A stretch of DNA of 64,000 nt. Source: Pyrus communis. Its lineage: Eukaryota; Streptophyta; Magnoliopsida; Rosales; Rosaceae. The notes beneath the pieces are model-generated. The model saw only the letters and a program-made list of their open reading frames with translations, made no database searches and was not told where the DNA came from. The translations under genes and the position numbers were made by a program. Of the stretch, positions 46,924 through 58,347 are shown piece after piece. Location of the stretch: contig NC_084811.1 in the NCBI RefSeq assembly GCF_963583255.1, positions 12,294,088 to 12,358,087 on the forward strand. Reading direction: 5' to 3'. Within the stretch, counting starts at the first letter, position 1. Every line of letters starts with the position of its first letter.

Positions 46924-47439
46924 GCCGTGCGACAAGAGAGAGATCTTATGGATCGGTCGAGAATTGGAGGGTTTGCGTTTCACTCCGCGAGGTTGATATA
47001 GGTGGGGGGGTTTTGGGTTTAAACGGTGGACCACAGTGAGCTTTTGCTTAATACTGACGCAGGTAATTTCTACAAATTTCCACTCAATTCTATAGCTAAA
47101 AAAATAAAATAAAATAAAGCAAAGTTGCCGCCAAAATGCAAGCATAAAATTTATTTATTATTTTATCTAGTTAAAAGGAAAATAAATTTGATATTTTTAA
47201 ATTACTGGATATTTTTATTTTTAATGTGTTTTATAATTTTTTAATCCCACTTTTTACTTATAGTATACTATAAAAATAAATAAATAAAACTTAAATTTTT
47301 TAAATTTATATAGAATAACAATACAATAATACATATACATATGGCTATTGTATTTTATAGTAAGGCTTTTTAGTAGTTTAAAAAATTAAAATCATCAAAT
47401 CAACTTTTATCCTAATGTGTCGAAAAGGGTTACACATGT
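46924..47439. promoter_or_regulatory. RH38 5' UTR and upstream region
   Basis: The open frame continues upstream of 46923 without a stop for about 70 codons. That part is not like the family N-terminus, and the ATG at 46923 has good context. Beyond about 47100 the DNA is AT-rich. Confidence 0.4.
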
Positions 47440-47607
47440 GTCAACGTCATGTAAAATTGTTAAGGATCCGTTATTAACGGGTTCTTATCATGTGACCCGA
47501 TAACGATCCAATATGTTATCGTGTTGACTCGAAATTCGTTATTTTCGTATCGTTTACGTGTCGTGTTAACGGATCGTCTAAGAAATTACCAAGTCTAATA
47601 GAAATGT
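47440..47607. mobile_element. hAT-MITE terminal fragment
   Basis: Rich in CGTGTTAACG / ACCCGATAACG blocks and ending ACCAAGTCTA. The same vocabulary, starting TAGGCCTG, occurs at 48977-49140. These are typical of a common plant MITE family; only one end is visible. Confidence 0.5.
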
Positions 47608-47609
47608 AG

Positions 47610-48976
47610 GCTTATTGCTAAGAAGATACCAAGACAACTACAATATGTAGTTGTGAATTCATATGTGATGAAGCACTTATTTGGCGTACATTCAAAAGTC
47701 TTAGAGAGTCATATATTTCGCGTACAAATATATGAGAGGTACTCTTTATTAATGGATAATTTATGGTAAGTTCTACTTTTCACGTATGATAATATAACAT
47801 TATTTCTACTGTGACACTTACCTTAATATGTTGAGATGCAATGTCTAGAGCAAACCTAATTAGATATAGGTCCATTATGAAATACCAATTGGTAGTCTTA
47901 AAGAGGAGTAACATTGGACGACAAATGTTTTAAAATCCTGTATGGAAGAGACTAGTTCTTACTATATCTATTCTTGAGTTATCCCACAATTGTGGAAGAG
48001 ACCAGTTTATTTGTATTTATATACGGTGATAGCCCAGCTATGAGAGTTTGAGCTAAATATAAATTTATCTTACATATATACATATGATATAATATTTTGA
48101 GGTTAGAATTGGCTCTAACTAATCCTCTGACAAATCCACTAAAGTAAATGATGATTATTACATCGAGGGGGATGAGACTTATGCTTACTGCAACGATCAA
48201 GAGTGATGGTAACCCAACCTATGTGAATGGAGATCCTAGGTAGTAGGTTCATATTCATAAGAACAAGTCACTTGCTCTTCAGGCATGCACTATCATATTT
48301 TTTTTATTATTTAGAGTCTATCCCTCTGGTGTAGATAGTGCAATTACTGCAGTGTGAAAGGTTAAACTTATGTTCTACTGAATTCCATAGCCCGACATTT
48401 GGGCGGTGTGCTTGACTGCAATGCACACTTGATGGATTCACCTGTATGAGTGTGGGAGTGGGGCCGCTTCCTATGAAAGTTTAGGCAGGTTCTCTAAAGC
48501 ACTTATGAACATCCAGGTGGGCACATAACCTATTCGCACCAACCCGCTTGAACAAGCTCAATTCTAAGAATTCAATGTGGGTGGTTAGTCTATGATTCAC
48601 ATAAAAAAATCTTGGTTCATAGAAAATTTCATTTTCACCAAATGTCTGTGAGTTAAAGCTAACTTATCCTAAGGCTAGTTTATAGTCCAAAGGAGACGAA
48701 TTATGATGAGTTGGATTCTCATTTTCCTTTGGTACTTCCTTGTCCCCATTAAACTTGTGTTTCATAAATTCCCTATTGGTGATTCAATTTTCATTTTGAA
48801 ATATGTGGGGGATTGTTGGAATTTTTTTATTGGGTATTTCAAAATACAAATTTGGACTATGTGATAAATGTCATGTTGTTACTACTTTGAAAGGTTTATT
48901 TCATTGAATATAAATTTCAAGCCGTTTCTCCTTGTAAAATTATATCCTTGAAATCATTGGGTGGTGGTTTCTTTCT
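47610..48976 (+). mobile_element. Copia-type 3' non-coding region and truncated LTR
   Basis: A non-coding stretch ends in a polypurine tract (ATGTGGGGGAT, about 48803-48813). An LTR start TGTTGGAATTTTTTTATTGGG follows at 48814. The LTR is broken at 48976 by the second MITE fragment. No RT or integrase remains. Confidence 0.55.
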
Positions 48977-49150
48977 AGGCCTGCATTCGTATCGCATTTT
49001 TCGTGTCCGTGTAGTTTTCGTGACATATCCGATATCTTAACGGGTCGTGTTGTGTAACACCTGTTAAATTAAACGGGTAATATGACCCAACCCGTTAATA
49101 TTACCAAGTAATATGACCTGATCCGTTACCCATTAAAGAAAATATATTTT
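48977..49150. mobile_element. hAT-MITE terminal fragment, second copy
   Basis: TAGGCCTGCATTCGTATCGC...CGGGTCGTGTTGTG...CCCGTTAATATTACC. It interrupts the truncated copia LTR. Confidence 0.5.
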
Positions 49151-49850
49151 ATATCAATATATAATGAAAATCTAAAAAATGAAATTTAGTGAATAGAATA
49201 TAGCGTAAATGCAATTGATGGTTAAATTTAAACCTAAGGTTTATGGATTATGGTGTCGGATTTTGGAGTGACCACTTCACAAAAGTTGTAAAGCTTGTCA
49301 TTACGAGTGATTGTATTTTATTTTATTTTTTTTACATTTTTCACACTCCTACAATAATTATTATTAATTTTATTAATTTTGCACTCAAATAAAAGAAACA
49401 CTATTCATGAGATTTTGAGGGTTTTAAAAATCTAAACGACCATATAACCATCATCTAAGCATAGAAGATGTAATCACAAGTGTTTATATATGCTTTCACA
49501 TTTCTCAGACTTGTACATTAATGATTATGAATTTATTTATTTTGAACTCCTTAAAAATACTGTTCATGAGGATTTGTATGGTTTTAAAAATTCAAAGAAT
49601 GATGCACCCATCCTCAAAGCGTAAAGGATGCAGTCATGACCTAGGAGGTTGGAACCCACGACCAACTAATAGTATTGAGAATGAATCTGACATACATGAG
49701 AAGATGGACATTGCATGTGCTTATAAGAGGTTGAGGCTTGAGCTACTCCCCATATTGCCAATTGATTTTGTGGTTGAACCCCAATTTTCTTCATGGTATC
49801 TAAAATTGGGTACAAGGTGGAATATCCTGCAAATAAAAATTAACTTTGCA
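49151..49850. other. AT-rich spacer, possible copia relic
   Basis: CTTCATGGTATCTAAAATTGGG at about 49790 is reminiscent of a tRNA-Met primer-binding site used by copia elements. No intact LTR or coding domain is seen. Confidence 0.35.
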
Positions 49851-50119
49851 CAGTAGACTAGTCAAATGAGCTAGTCAAAAGTCCATGTGTGCCTTGAGGG
49901 TAATTTTATCATTTTAACCCAAAAGTTCACATGTCAGCTGCATAATTTTCTTGATTATTTTTGGCTCCACAAATGCCCCCACACCTATTGGGCTGCTCGC
50001 AGGAAAAAGCAGCAGGTGTAGAGATCTTCCCTTGGTTTAGGAAACATAAGATTGTTTCTTATTTTGATGTAGATTCCCACTTAATTGGAAATTAGATCCT
50101 TCTAGGAAAGGGAAATAAA

Positions 50120-50150
50120 TCACTTCCAAAGTCTATTTAAGTCTAGATGA
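50120..50150 (+). promoter_or_regulatory. Possible antisense promoter (TATA-like) inside element 2
   Basis: TCTATTTAAGTC lies at about 50138 on the plus strand. Downstream is an AAG|GTAAGG donor-like site (about 50297), and an AG sits directly before the ORF ATG (50750). Together these suggest a spliced antisense leader. Inference only. Confidence 0.35.
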
Positions 50151-50671
50151 TTAAATCAACTTCAGAGAGCACTTTATTCTACCATACAAGAGAGAGAAAG
50201 TTAGAGGATATTTGTTCCTCCTCCCCTAGTAATCTTCTTCACTTGCCCATATGAATGATTGTCTTTCGTTGCTTTCTTCATCTACATGCCGCACTAAGGT
50301 AAGGAAAAAAAATTAATTTTCCTTGTCTTTTTTGTTTTTTTTAGGAGCCTCGGAGCTTGAAATTTAGCTCGACGAGGGTCGAGGATGTGTCAAAACATGG
50401 TTGAGGAGCCATGACATGGCTTGGGCCGAGGGTTGGCAGCGCAAGCCTAGGGCTTGGAGTGTGGCTGGCATGGGCCAGGGCACTGGGGCGCTTAGGTCTG
50501 GGCCACTGTGCTTAGACCCCTGTTGGAGAGAGGAAAAGAGGCTCGGGCCTCTTTCCTTGCCTTGGTTTGTGGCCTGCTAAACTTGGGCCATGTGAGATGA
50601 GAGAAAATGAGGTATAGGGGCGCCAGCCCCCTCCAATTGGACTACGCCTAGGGGCCTATTGGGCCTGATGC

Positions 50672-50674
<3 letters not shown>

Positions 50675-50702
<28 letters not shown>
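50675..50702. repeat. Poly-T tract (28 bp)
   Basis: Uninterrupted T run just upstream of the antisense ORF; it would form a polypyrimidine tract for an acceptor at 50749-50750. Confidence 0.95.
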
Positions 50703-50751
50703 GTAACCGTCTAACAATTTTTCCTTGCATCTTTGTACAATTTTTTTGAGC

Positions 50752-52990
50752 ATGTCTTCTTCAAGCCACAAGAGTGATGATGGTGTGCCACAATTGTATC
50801 GTCAAGGCAAGTCTTTGAGTAAAGTGGGCTACTTCAAGGCTGCTCACTTCAAAATTAATTTCGATGACTCATTCAGAGATTTCCTTGAAGCATATAGGCA
50901 CTCCATTCCGTCTGGGATGCGTGTGAAACGTGTCAAGAAGGGTAGCAGCCGTGAGTCATATAGTAGGGCTCAAAGAGTTATTAAGTTTCACCCCTATTAC
51001 TTCGTGTTGGGATTTATTTTCCCTTGCTGCATTTTTTCCAAGAAGTGCTTTGCTCCATAAAGTGTGCCTCCGCTTAATGTTCTCCAAATTTGATCCTTGT
51101 GATGGTGAGATTCCTCAATCTAAGCCAATTCTTTGACTTGGATATGACCGTCAACGTATTCTTGTACTTCTTTGACATATGCCATATTGATGAAGTTGGG
51201 CAGTTACGATCCCGCCATAAGCTCTTTGATCATTCAAGGAAAGAAAATCATGACTGGGCCAAGGAAACTTTGGAGACAAGTGGAGAGTAGGAGTCTGATT
51301 ATTCCCATGAGCTGCGTGTTCCGACGATTTTCATCACCAGTAAGTAGACTGCTTAGTCTCTAGGCTGCCTTGTGTTTTTGCTAAGCTTCTTTCTGATTTG
51401 TTGATTATCCTCTTTTGTTTATGTAGATTCGGAATTTGGCTCAACCCCCAAGACTTCTCCAAATATAAAGAAGGTGCACGTTGCTTTAGGTATCCTTGAT
51501 GAGTACCGTGAATGGCATGCTTAGTTCTTTTCAACGGGAAAAATGTGAGATGTCCCCAAGAGATGAGATAAAGCGGATCAAGGTGGATGTATTTGCTAGT
51601 CTGATCGTTGTCGTGGAGCTTGCTATGAATGAAAATGGAAAAAATAGATCTTCCCTGCATGCTCAAAAAGATGCCGTTTGAGAAAAAGCCGAAGGCTTCC
51701 TCCGTTTCTCGTGAGGGTGTGCCTGTTGCCGAGAGCCTTGTGATTGATATGACTTCTTCTAGAGGAAAGAAAGATGAGGTTGCTAAATCTGAGCCTATGA
51801 CGCCTGCTAGATGGAAGATAGCTAGTACGATTGTTGATAAGATTGCTCAGCGTAGAAGTTTCGTCGTGCCCTTAGTGCCGAAGTTTATACCATGACGTCC
51901 ATTGCGAGCTAAGTCCGGTTCATCTTTGGAGCAGTTTGCTTTATAAAGAGCGATAAGCTAGAGTTTATTGCTAAGTGGCGCCAAGGCCTACTCCTCTTGC
52001 TACTGGAACTGATTCACCTGCTGAGAAAAATGAAACTGCTCGTATAGGCAGTTGCAAGAAATCCACCAAGCCTGTTTCTGGAGAGTCTACTGAGATCTGT
52101 GCGCTTTTGAAGCCCAATTAGCTTGAAGACATAGACGAGTGTGTCAAACTTGTTGATGGCGTCAGAGGGGTTGTTTGCTTAAGTTCCTTTGCGAAGTATA
52201 CGACCCAGTATAGGAAGACTGCTCTGTTTGCCATGATGTATGAAAATGGCAATTTTGGCTGCCGAGTCTATGCTCCTTGACCAAGGGGATACCAAGGCTT
52301 CCAATGAGGCTGCAATAACTATGGCAGCTAAGGCTTTTCTACTAAGAAGATCAAAAAGTTGGAGTCTAAGCTCGTCACTTTGAAGGGGTTCAATGTCTCT
52401 GCCCCCATTTCTCTGCAGCTTAAGACCGTTCGCCAAAAGATCATTGAGCGTGCCATTTCTGAGCTTCGTTCTACTACTTACGTAAAGGATGAAGAGTTAA
52501 TGTTCCTTATAATTAAGTGATCCACTTCTAGAAAATCATCAATAGGCTTGAACCCCAATTGTTTGAACTTCAAGGTGTATTGAAGATCAACAAAAGTCTA
52601 AAGAAGGGAGTGGATAAGTTACAGCGCGTCTGTGTTAGCCTGCTCGAGGAGAACAAGCAGCTGAAAAGTGAAAAAGTTGGACTCGACGCTTCACTTATTC
52701 AAATTTAGGTCTATTTCTACAAACTGGGTTATGTAGATCAACTCTATAGTAGGCCATCTGACTTTGAGTTTGCTGGGAAAGACTTTGAAACCTCCTCTAT
52801 TTCTCCAGAAGACTTACTTGCCTTTACTTTTCAGGCTTCCATCGGTGAAGTAGTTGGAGAAGTTATTGCCCAGGCTGTGGCAACCGGCGGCGCTGGATGA
52901 TACCACTGTTAAGAGTGTGGCGGTTGCTAAAAGTGTGGCAGCCGAGTAGTCGTAGGATGTCCAAGCTGCTGAAGAGTAGTCTTCTAGGTA
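50752..52990 (+). pseudogene. Antisense accessory ORF of element 2 (fragmented)
   Basis: The plus-strand frame starts MSSSSHKSDDGVPQL and continues SIPSGMRVKRVKKGSSRESYSR, then in other phases SQFFDLDMTVN, VGQLRSRHKLFDHS and KWDWAKETLE-like text. Farther on are MNENGKN, AQRRSFVVPLVPKF and a helical region around 52540-52700 (LEPQLFELQGVLKIN, LLEENKQLKSEK). It ends in AGKDFETSSISPEDLL. The order (globular N-part, basic linker, coiled coil) parallels antisense ORF B of element 1, but the sequence differs. There are many stops and frameshifts. Function unknown; I associate this ORF type with apple retroelements. Confidence 0.6.
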
Positions 52991-52999
52991 GCCTTTAGG

Positions 53000-54190
53000 A
53001 TTTGCTTTATTTTTCTTGTTGTTTTTTGCTTTGCTTGAACTCTATTGGCCTTTGCTATTTGTCTATTAATTTTGCTAGAAAATTTAATAAACGTGCTTTC
53101 TTTGTTTTTCTTCATCTTCGTTTCGTTTGTTTACACCTAACCTTTGACCTTTAGACCAGCGGCAGACATGCTGCTCTTCTATAAGCAGACATGCCCACGT
53201 AGCCTATAGGCGTAGATTTTGATGTAGAACATTTGCAAAGTTGTTAGCTGTAAGGTCAACAACCAGACGCCTTACTTACAGAAGTAACTGAGTTCGCGTG
53301 ATCACTTGGCTGTTAACTTTGGCTTTCTTCAATCTTTTAAGCTGCATGGCCTACATCACAATATACTAAAGATTTATGGGACATGAAATTCACTGACATT
53401 TCGTAAGAGAAGGTTGATGATCTACGATAATAGGAAGCTTACAACTATAACATTAAGTGGACGAGCTAGTACGCAGTTGTATGGAATTTCGTAGGTAAAA
53501 GTCCGAGAGAGCTCTTTGCTCTTTATGTAACTAATTTTGGGGGTTGCTAAGCAAGTATCATAACACTTTAGGAATTAGTATCGTTAACTATTTAACCTTT
53601 CACAAAAATATGCAGTTGTATAAGTTTAGCATGGCTTACTACTTGAAGGGCAAGCCGTAAGCAATCTTTTGGAAACCGTAGGCTACTTTAGTGCACTTGG
53701 TAGTAGCTTTAGGGTTCTAGGGCAGCCATCCATAGGGCGTACTACATAATGTGCCTCATCCATCTCTAAGGCCTGATTCCCTATGTATTAGGCCACGAGA
53801 CCAAAAATCCTTCAATTAGCTAAGCCTTAAAAAAGACCATTGTGGTTACTTCTAGGAATCCCGATGCAAGCCATCATGCACCTAGTTACACCAGGGCATC
53901 CCGACTTATCCATGTCTGGATATTTAGAGTGTATAGTTTATTTTCTCGCATCAGAGAGAAAATCCATATGGGTGTCGGGGAATTGGTTTATCCTTTCGCA
54001 CTAGAGAATATGGTTGGTCCCTTAAGGGGTGCAATTCCTAAGATAAGTCCCTAAAAAGAATACGATCTTCTTTTGAAGTGCAGGTTTGATCAATTGTTGT
54101 AAGTATGCAGCCAAGCTAAGTTGTAAATTACTTTTGAATTCCTCATTGAAAACGAGTGAAACTAACAAAAACTTAGTTGTATGGTAGAAA
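53000..54190. other. Non-coding spacer of element 2
   Basis: Lies between the antisense ORF and integrase. The part at 53420-53790 is the paralogue of 2330-2800. No coding frame is supported. Confidence 0.6.
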
Positions 54191-54199
54191 CTGCACAAC

Positions 54200-55330
54200 G
54201 ACTAAACAGTCATCGGCTTGCGAGGTGGTGCCCGTTGAACTACTTGAGTCCTCGAGCCTTAATGTAGCGGGAGGTCATGCATGGTACTTCCTGAGATTGT
54301 ACGTGTTCCATTGTTTTTCAATCTCTTTGTCGTTCATGATGGCGAAGGTGTAACTACCCTTACCGTTTACTTGACTGATCTTGTATGGACCTTTCTATAT
54401 GAGATACTTCTTTGTGGAGCCTTCTCTGCAGGCAGTGATGAAGGCTTTTCTTAGGACTAGATCTCTGGGCTGGAACTTCCAGATCTTGGCCCTTTCGTTG
54501 TAACTAGAGAATAGATGTTGATGGTAGGCTGCAATGCGAGTAACGACCTTCTCGCGTTATTTCTTTGCCAGTCTAAGTTTGTGGCCTTCTCCTTTTTGTT
54601 CTGCTTAATGATTGGCAATATAATGCTAATACTTAGCACGAGGACATTGGAAGGAATGAAGACTTCTGAACCAAATGCAAAGGAGAAATAAGTCTCATCG
54701 GTTGCTCGTCGTTTGGTTGTGCGACACGCCCATAGACCTCCGAGAAGTTTTTCTGGCCATTTTCCATTCTTGTTGGAGAGAGATTTCTTGAGGCAGTCAA
54801 GAATCGTCTTGTTAGATGCTTCGGCATGCATATTGCCTTGAGGATACCTTGGCATGGACATGTGCTGCTTGATGCCATATTTTTGGAAGAACTTCGCCAA
54901 ATCTTTGCCTACGAATTGCGGGCCGTTATCTATGATGACAGATTGGGGAATGCCAAATCGGGAGATGATGTTCCTCTATATAAAGTGCTCTATGTTCAAT
55001 TGAGTTGTGGTTGTCAAAGGCTTTGCTTCCACCCATTTAGTGAAGTAGTCAATTGCCATGATCATCATGTCTTTACCCCTAGTAACGTGTGACATTGGCC
55101 CTACTAGGTCGATTGCCTACTGTATGAACGGTCAATGACTCATCTGTGGGTGTAGTTCGCTAATAGGCAATGATGGTATTAGCTTGCAACGTTGGCAGTA
55201 GTTGCATTTTTGTACTAATTCCTTAGCATCTTGATTCATAGTAGGCCAGTAGCATTATGTATTAAGAGCTTTATGTGCTAAGGATCAGCCTCCAGAGTGA
55301 TTTCCACAAACGTTGGGAGACGCTAGGCAA
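54200..55330 (-). pseudogene. Integrase of element 2 (broken)
   Basis: The core ends with MSMPRYPQGNMHAEASNKTILDCLKK, retaining the catalytic Glu (HAEASNK), then KWPEKLLGGLWACRTTKRRAT and FSFAFGSEV. The region 54900-55080 encodes the DDE middle part (protein fragments around ITDNGPQF-like text and the two-component ITRGKDMM segment). 55150-55330 holds the zinc-binding part (C.RCQ.L / CDxCQ type). The frame is interrupted several times. Confidence 0.75.
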
Positions 55331-55386
55331 CAAAGATATGGCCCAGTGTAGGATCTTTGGACGAGAATACCGTTCCATATGTAGTA

Positions 55387-55990
55387 TCATGCTGTCTTCG
55401 TTTGGTGATTTCTAAACTCCAATCTTTCTGTAGGAAGTGGGCCATTTACCAAGTAGTCTATAATAGAATCTTGCCAATTTGGAGTTGTACTAACCTGTGA
55501 CACCTCAGCTGTTGGCTTTGCCTCTATGCTTGGTTTGTCCAAATACTCTACTGGAATATAGTGTTTAAATTGATGGTCGAGGGCGGAGCCTATGCCGGTT
55601 AATGCATCCACGTGGGCATTGTTTGCCCGCGAAACTTGAATGAGGGTGTAAGTCTTAAATGCCTCCAGCTGCTTTCGTACCTTCTCTAGGTATTGCGTCA
55701 TCTTTAGATACTTTACCTTGTGCTCCCTAGTAGTTTGGTTGGTAATTAGCTAGGAATCATAATGAATTGCAAGCTTTTTCACCGCCAAGTCTTTTGCCAT
55801 TCGGAAGTCTACTAGTAAGGCTTTGTACTCTGCTTTGTTGTTGGATGCTTTGAAGCCTAGAGTGATCGCCTGCTCAAGCATCAAACTATCTGGGGTAATG
55901 AAGATCACGCCTACTCTCGTGCCTTTGTAGTTGAATGTGCCGTCGATGTGCAAATGCCAGAAGTCTCCATTGGGTAAGGCAAGCATGGCT
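55387..55990 (-). pseudogene. Second RNase H of element 2
   Basis: Two adjacent frames: LALPNGDFWHLHIDGTFNYKG, FKASNNKAEYKALLVDFRMAK and then YLEKVRKQLEAFKTYTLIQVSRANNAHVDALTGIGSAL. The catalytic-type Asp (HIDG), Glu (KAEYKAL) and late Asp (HVDAL) are visible. A stop separates the frames near 55745. Confidence 0.8.
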
Positions 55991-56099
55991 AGGGCATGCT
56001 CGGTTGCCTCCGGGGTATTGGTAGGCTGCTATGTTGTGTTGTCTAGGTTAGGCGTGAATTCTGCTATACAGTCCACCAAGGCTTGGGCCTTTATCGCTG

Positions 56100-56400
56100 T
56101 GTGGGGTCGGTAAACTAAGCCGTACTGGCCCAAGTTCCAACGCTCATTTCATTACTCGTTAAGAAGTGTTTGGACCATCTAGGTGCCTCTCCAGGTCTCC
56201 ATTTCCTTTGAATGATATGAAATGTGGCATGTTGAACTTGCGTGGAAGCTCTGCCTACTTGATCTTGTCCGTGAAAAATGACCTGCTTATGCTGGTCATG
56301 TCTCTTAAGAACGCCTCGTCAATGACTTTGTTGCACTGGAAGTCGTACAATAGTTCGGTCAGGAGCATTTTTACTTCTTTCTAAATTTTCCTTTGTTAGG
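56100..56400 (-). pseudogene. Gag N-terminal fragment fused to RT-RNase H remnant
   Basis: On the minus strand, gag-type AELPRKFNMPHFISFKGNGD (from about 56250) runs to LERHL. Within a few codons it becomes RNase H-type NTS-stop-RVMKW.ALELG, the same place as SPDTSGRMIKWAIALGEF in element 1. Everything between (gag C-terminus, protease, RT) is missing, with the junction near 56175-56185. Confidence 0.75.
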
Positions 56401-58347
56401 GTAGTAAAGCTCTCGGCTGCCCCAGGTCGTGACCTGCTGGTCTAGGCTGCTCTTCCATGTGTTCGGCTTGTCAATGCACAGTTACAGTGCATATGGTACA
56501 TTCATAACAGGTGAGCAAATTACTTGTAAGCTACCGGCTAAACTTGAGCTCGATTAAGTGACTGTTTCTCTCCATCCATCATGCTGCCTACTTTGAAGTA
56601 AGATGAATGATGCTTCTTGCGGGCCTAGCAGCAAATGAACACTTCACCTGGAAGGTTGCTCATGTTGATTATCGGAGTGTGGCCTCAACCGTGAATATAT
56701 GTTCGCTCGTGGGCTTAACCAAGAGTACACGCTTCTCTACGCGCTAAGACAATAGTATACAATATCTCAGTGTCCTAGTTTAAAATGTACACTGCCAGAA
56801 CACTTGATTCATGGTTGGTCAATGAGCTGCTTATCGAGACGCTGCTGGAGAAGTTCAAGGTCTACCCTTGTCCTACTTCAAGACACCTCGTTTGGGGCAC
56901 GCTGCATCTTGGTACGCTACAAGAGCTGATTCACCAAAGTCGTATGTTATACTAGGGCGTTTATCAACTTTATGATTTGTCTAGACAAGTGTTGTTTGCC
57001 ATTTGGGGTGGAAGAGCATAGATGGTATGTGTCTTTTTGAGTGATGGAAGTGTAATGGACTCTAGGCGCGAGATTTGAGTTGGGATATGCCAAATTTGCG
57101 AAGAAATTAGGTGAAAATAGCCCTGGTTCAATCGTCGGTCCAGAAATTAGAAGTTAGGATTGTTGAACTGGTCTTGGACCCGTTTAGGCTGCTAGGTGGA
57201 CCATGAAGTGGGTTGGGCCGCAAAAATAGGGCATGCCACGTGCGGGGCACGTGAGCGCGGTGTGACGCTAGGAGCTCATTGAACTTGGGTCGAGAGGACC
57301 ATCAGGGATTGAGCCCGTGATGTGTTTTGAGCCTGCACTGCTATGGACTCGCGTTGGGCTGCTGTCTTGGTAGCTACGGTTTGGGCCTACTTGTGTTGGG
57401 CAGTGCTGGGCTCCCTTATGGTGCAGGCCTAGGCTCGCTGCTGCAAGGTGGCATAGGCCTGGGCTTACGACTGCAAGGTGGTGCATTCACCGTAGGCTTG
57501 GATCTCGCCATAAGCTACCACGGTGATTGCTGCCATTGGCATAGCCACGGTGGTGCCGTTTCTCTAATCGTCGCATTAAGCCTCGTGGATCATCGTGGTG
57601 GGGCTACATCCAGTTCTCCATCATTTAATCTGGATCTTTGAATGTAGGAAGTTCTGTTCCTCATGGTTTCCGAATTTCTAGTCATTGTACTTTTCTTTTA
57701 CATTTATTCAAAGAACTTTATAAAAAAATTTAGGAATAAGAACGTACGACAAATCTATGAATGAACGAGAAATGAGAAACTTTGAATGTGAGAGTCTTCT
57801 TCGAGCGTGTGAGTCAAACTCTAATTGAAAACACCAATTTGTGGATGCAAATTTCCACCGTCTTCTCCTTTGACGAAAATGCACCTGCAAAATAATAACA
57901 TCTAAGATTAAGGTCAAAAGCCTCACGCGCCCACAATGAATGGGGGCTTCAGCCGAACAATCTCCGATTCTGGTTAGAATTATGAAAAAAAATTTGTTTT
58001 GGAGTTTGTGGGTAGAAAATACCTTACTTTTTAGTGGGATAATAAGGCTATTTATAAAGGAATGGCCGGCCCTCTTTGGAGAATAGTGGACAGCCATATA
58101 TGGTGTAATTAGGTGAATAATTGCAAGATATTATTTCACATAATCCTAACTTAACATGGCAATTAATCCTAATTTAATAGGAAATTTGGGAGTTACCTTT
58201 TGAATAAAGATTTGATGAGGAGTGATGAGAGGGATTTGAATAAATACCATTTTGATCACCTTTGACTCTTCCTTGATTGAGCCGTTATTGTTCGTTGCAT
58301 GTGCGTGGGAATCCCAGTGTGCCTTTGTCCTTTTATACCCAAAAGTC
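56401..58347 (-). other. 5' region of element 2: gag leader and LTR part
   Basis: No complete ORF. 57040-57650 is GC-rich with many TTGGGCC / GGGCTG words, similar in style to 50340-50650. A minus-strand TATA-like TTTATAAATAGCC lies at about 58050-58062. The LTR's left edge may be near 57100. Confidence 0.45.

Noticed and set aside
46613..46996. Plus-strand frame opposite RH38 exon 1
   Set aside because: Shadow of a Ser/Ala/Pro-rich exon on the minus strand; no domain.
46606..47145. N-terminal extension of RH38 upstream of the ATG at 46923
   Set aside because: The extra ~70 residues are hydrophobic, unlike the family, and the downstream Met has good context; the frame is open by chance.
48977..49150. 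Two hAT-MITE fragments (47440-47607 and here) as the two ends of one element
   Set aside because: Orientation of the termini points away from, not around, the copia remnant between them, and their cores do not pair as one inverted repeat.
57099..58347. Full right LTR of element 2 paired with 48.7-49.97 kb
   Set aside because: Only about 75 bp near the outer end is convincingly shared; the rest of the left side is copia and MITE sequence, so I did not claim full-length LTRs.
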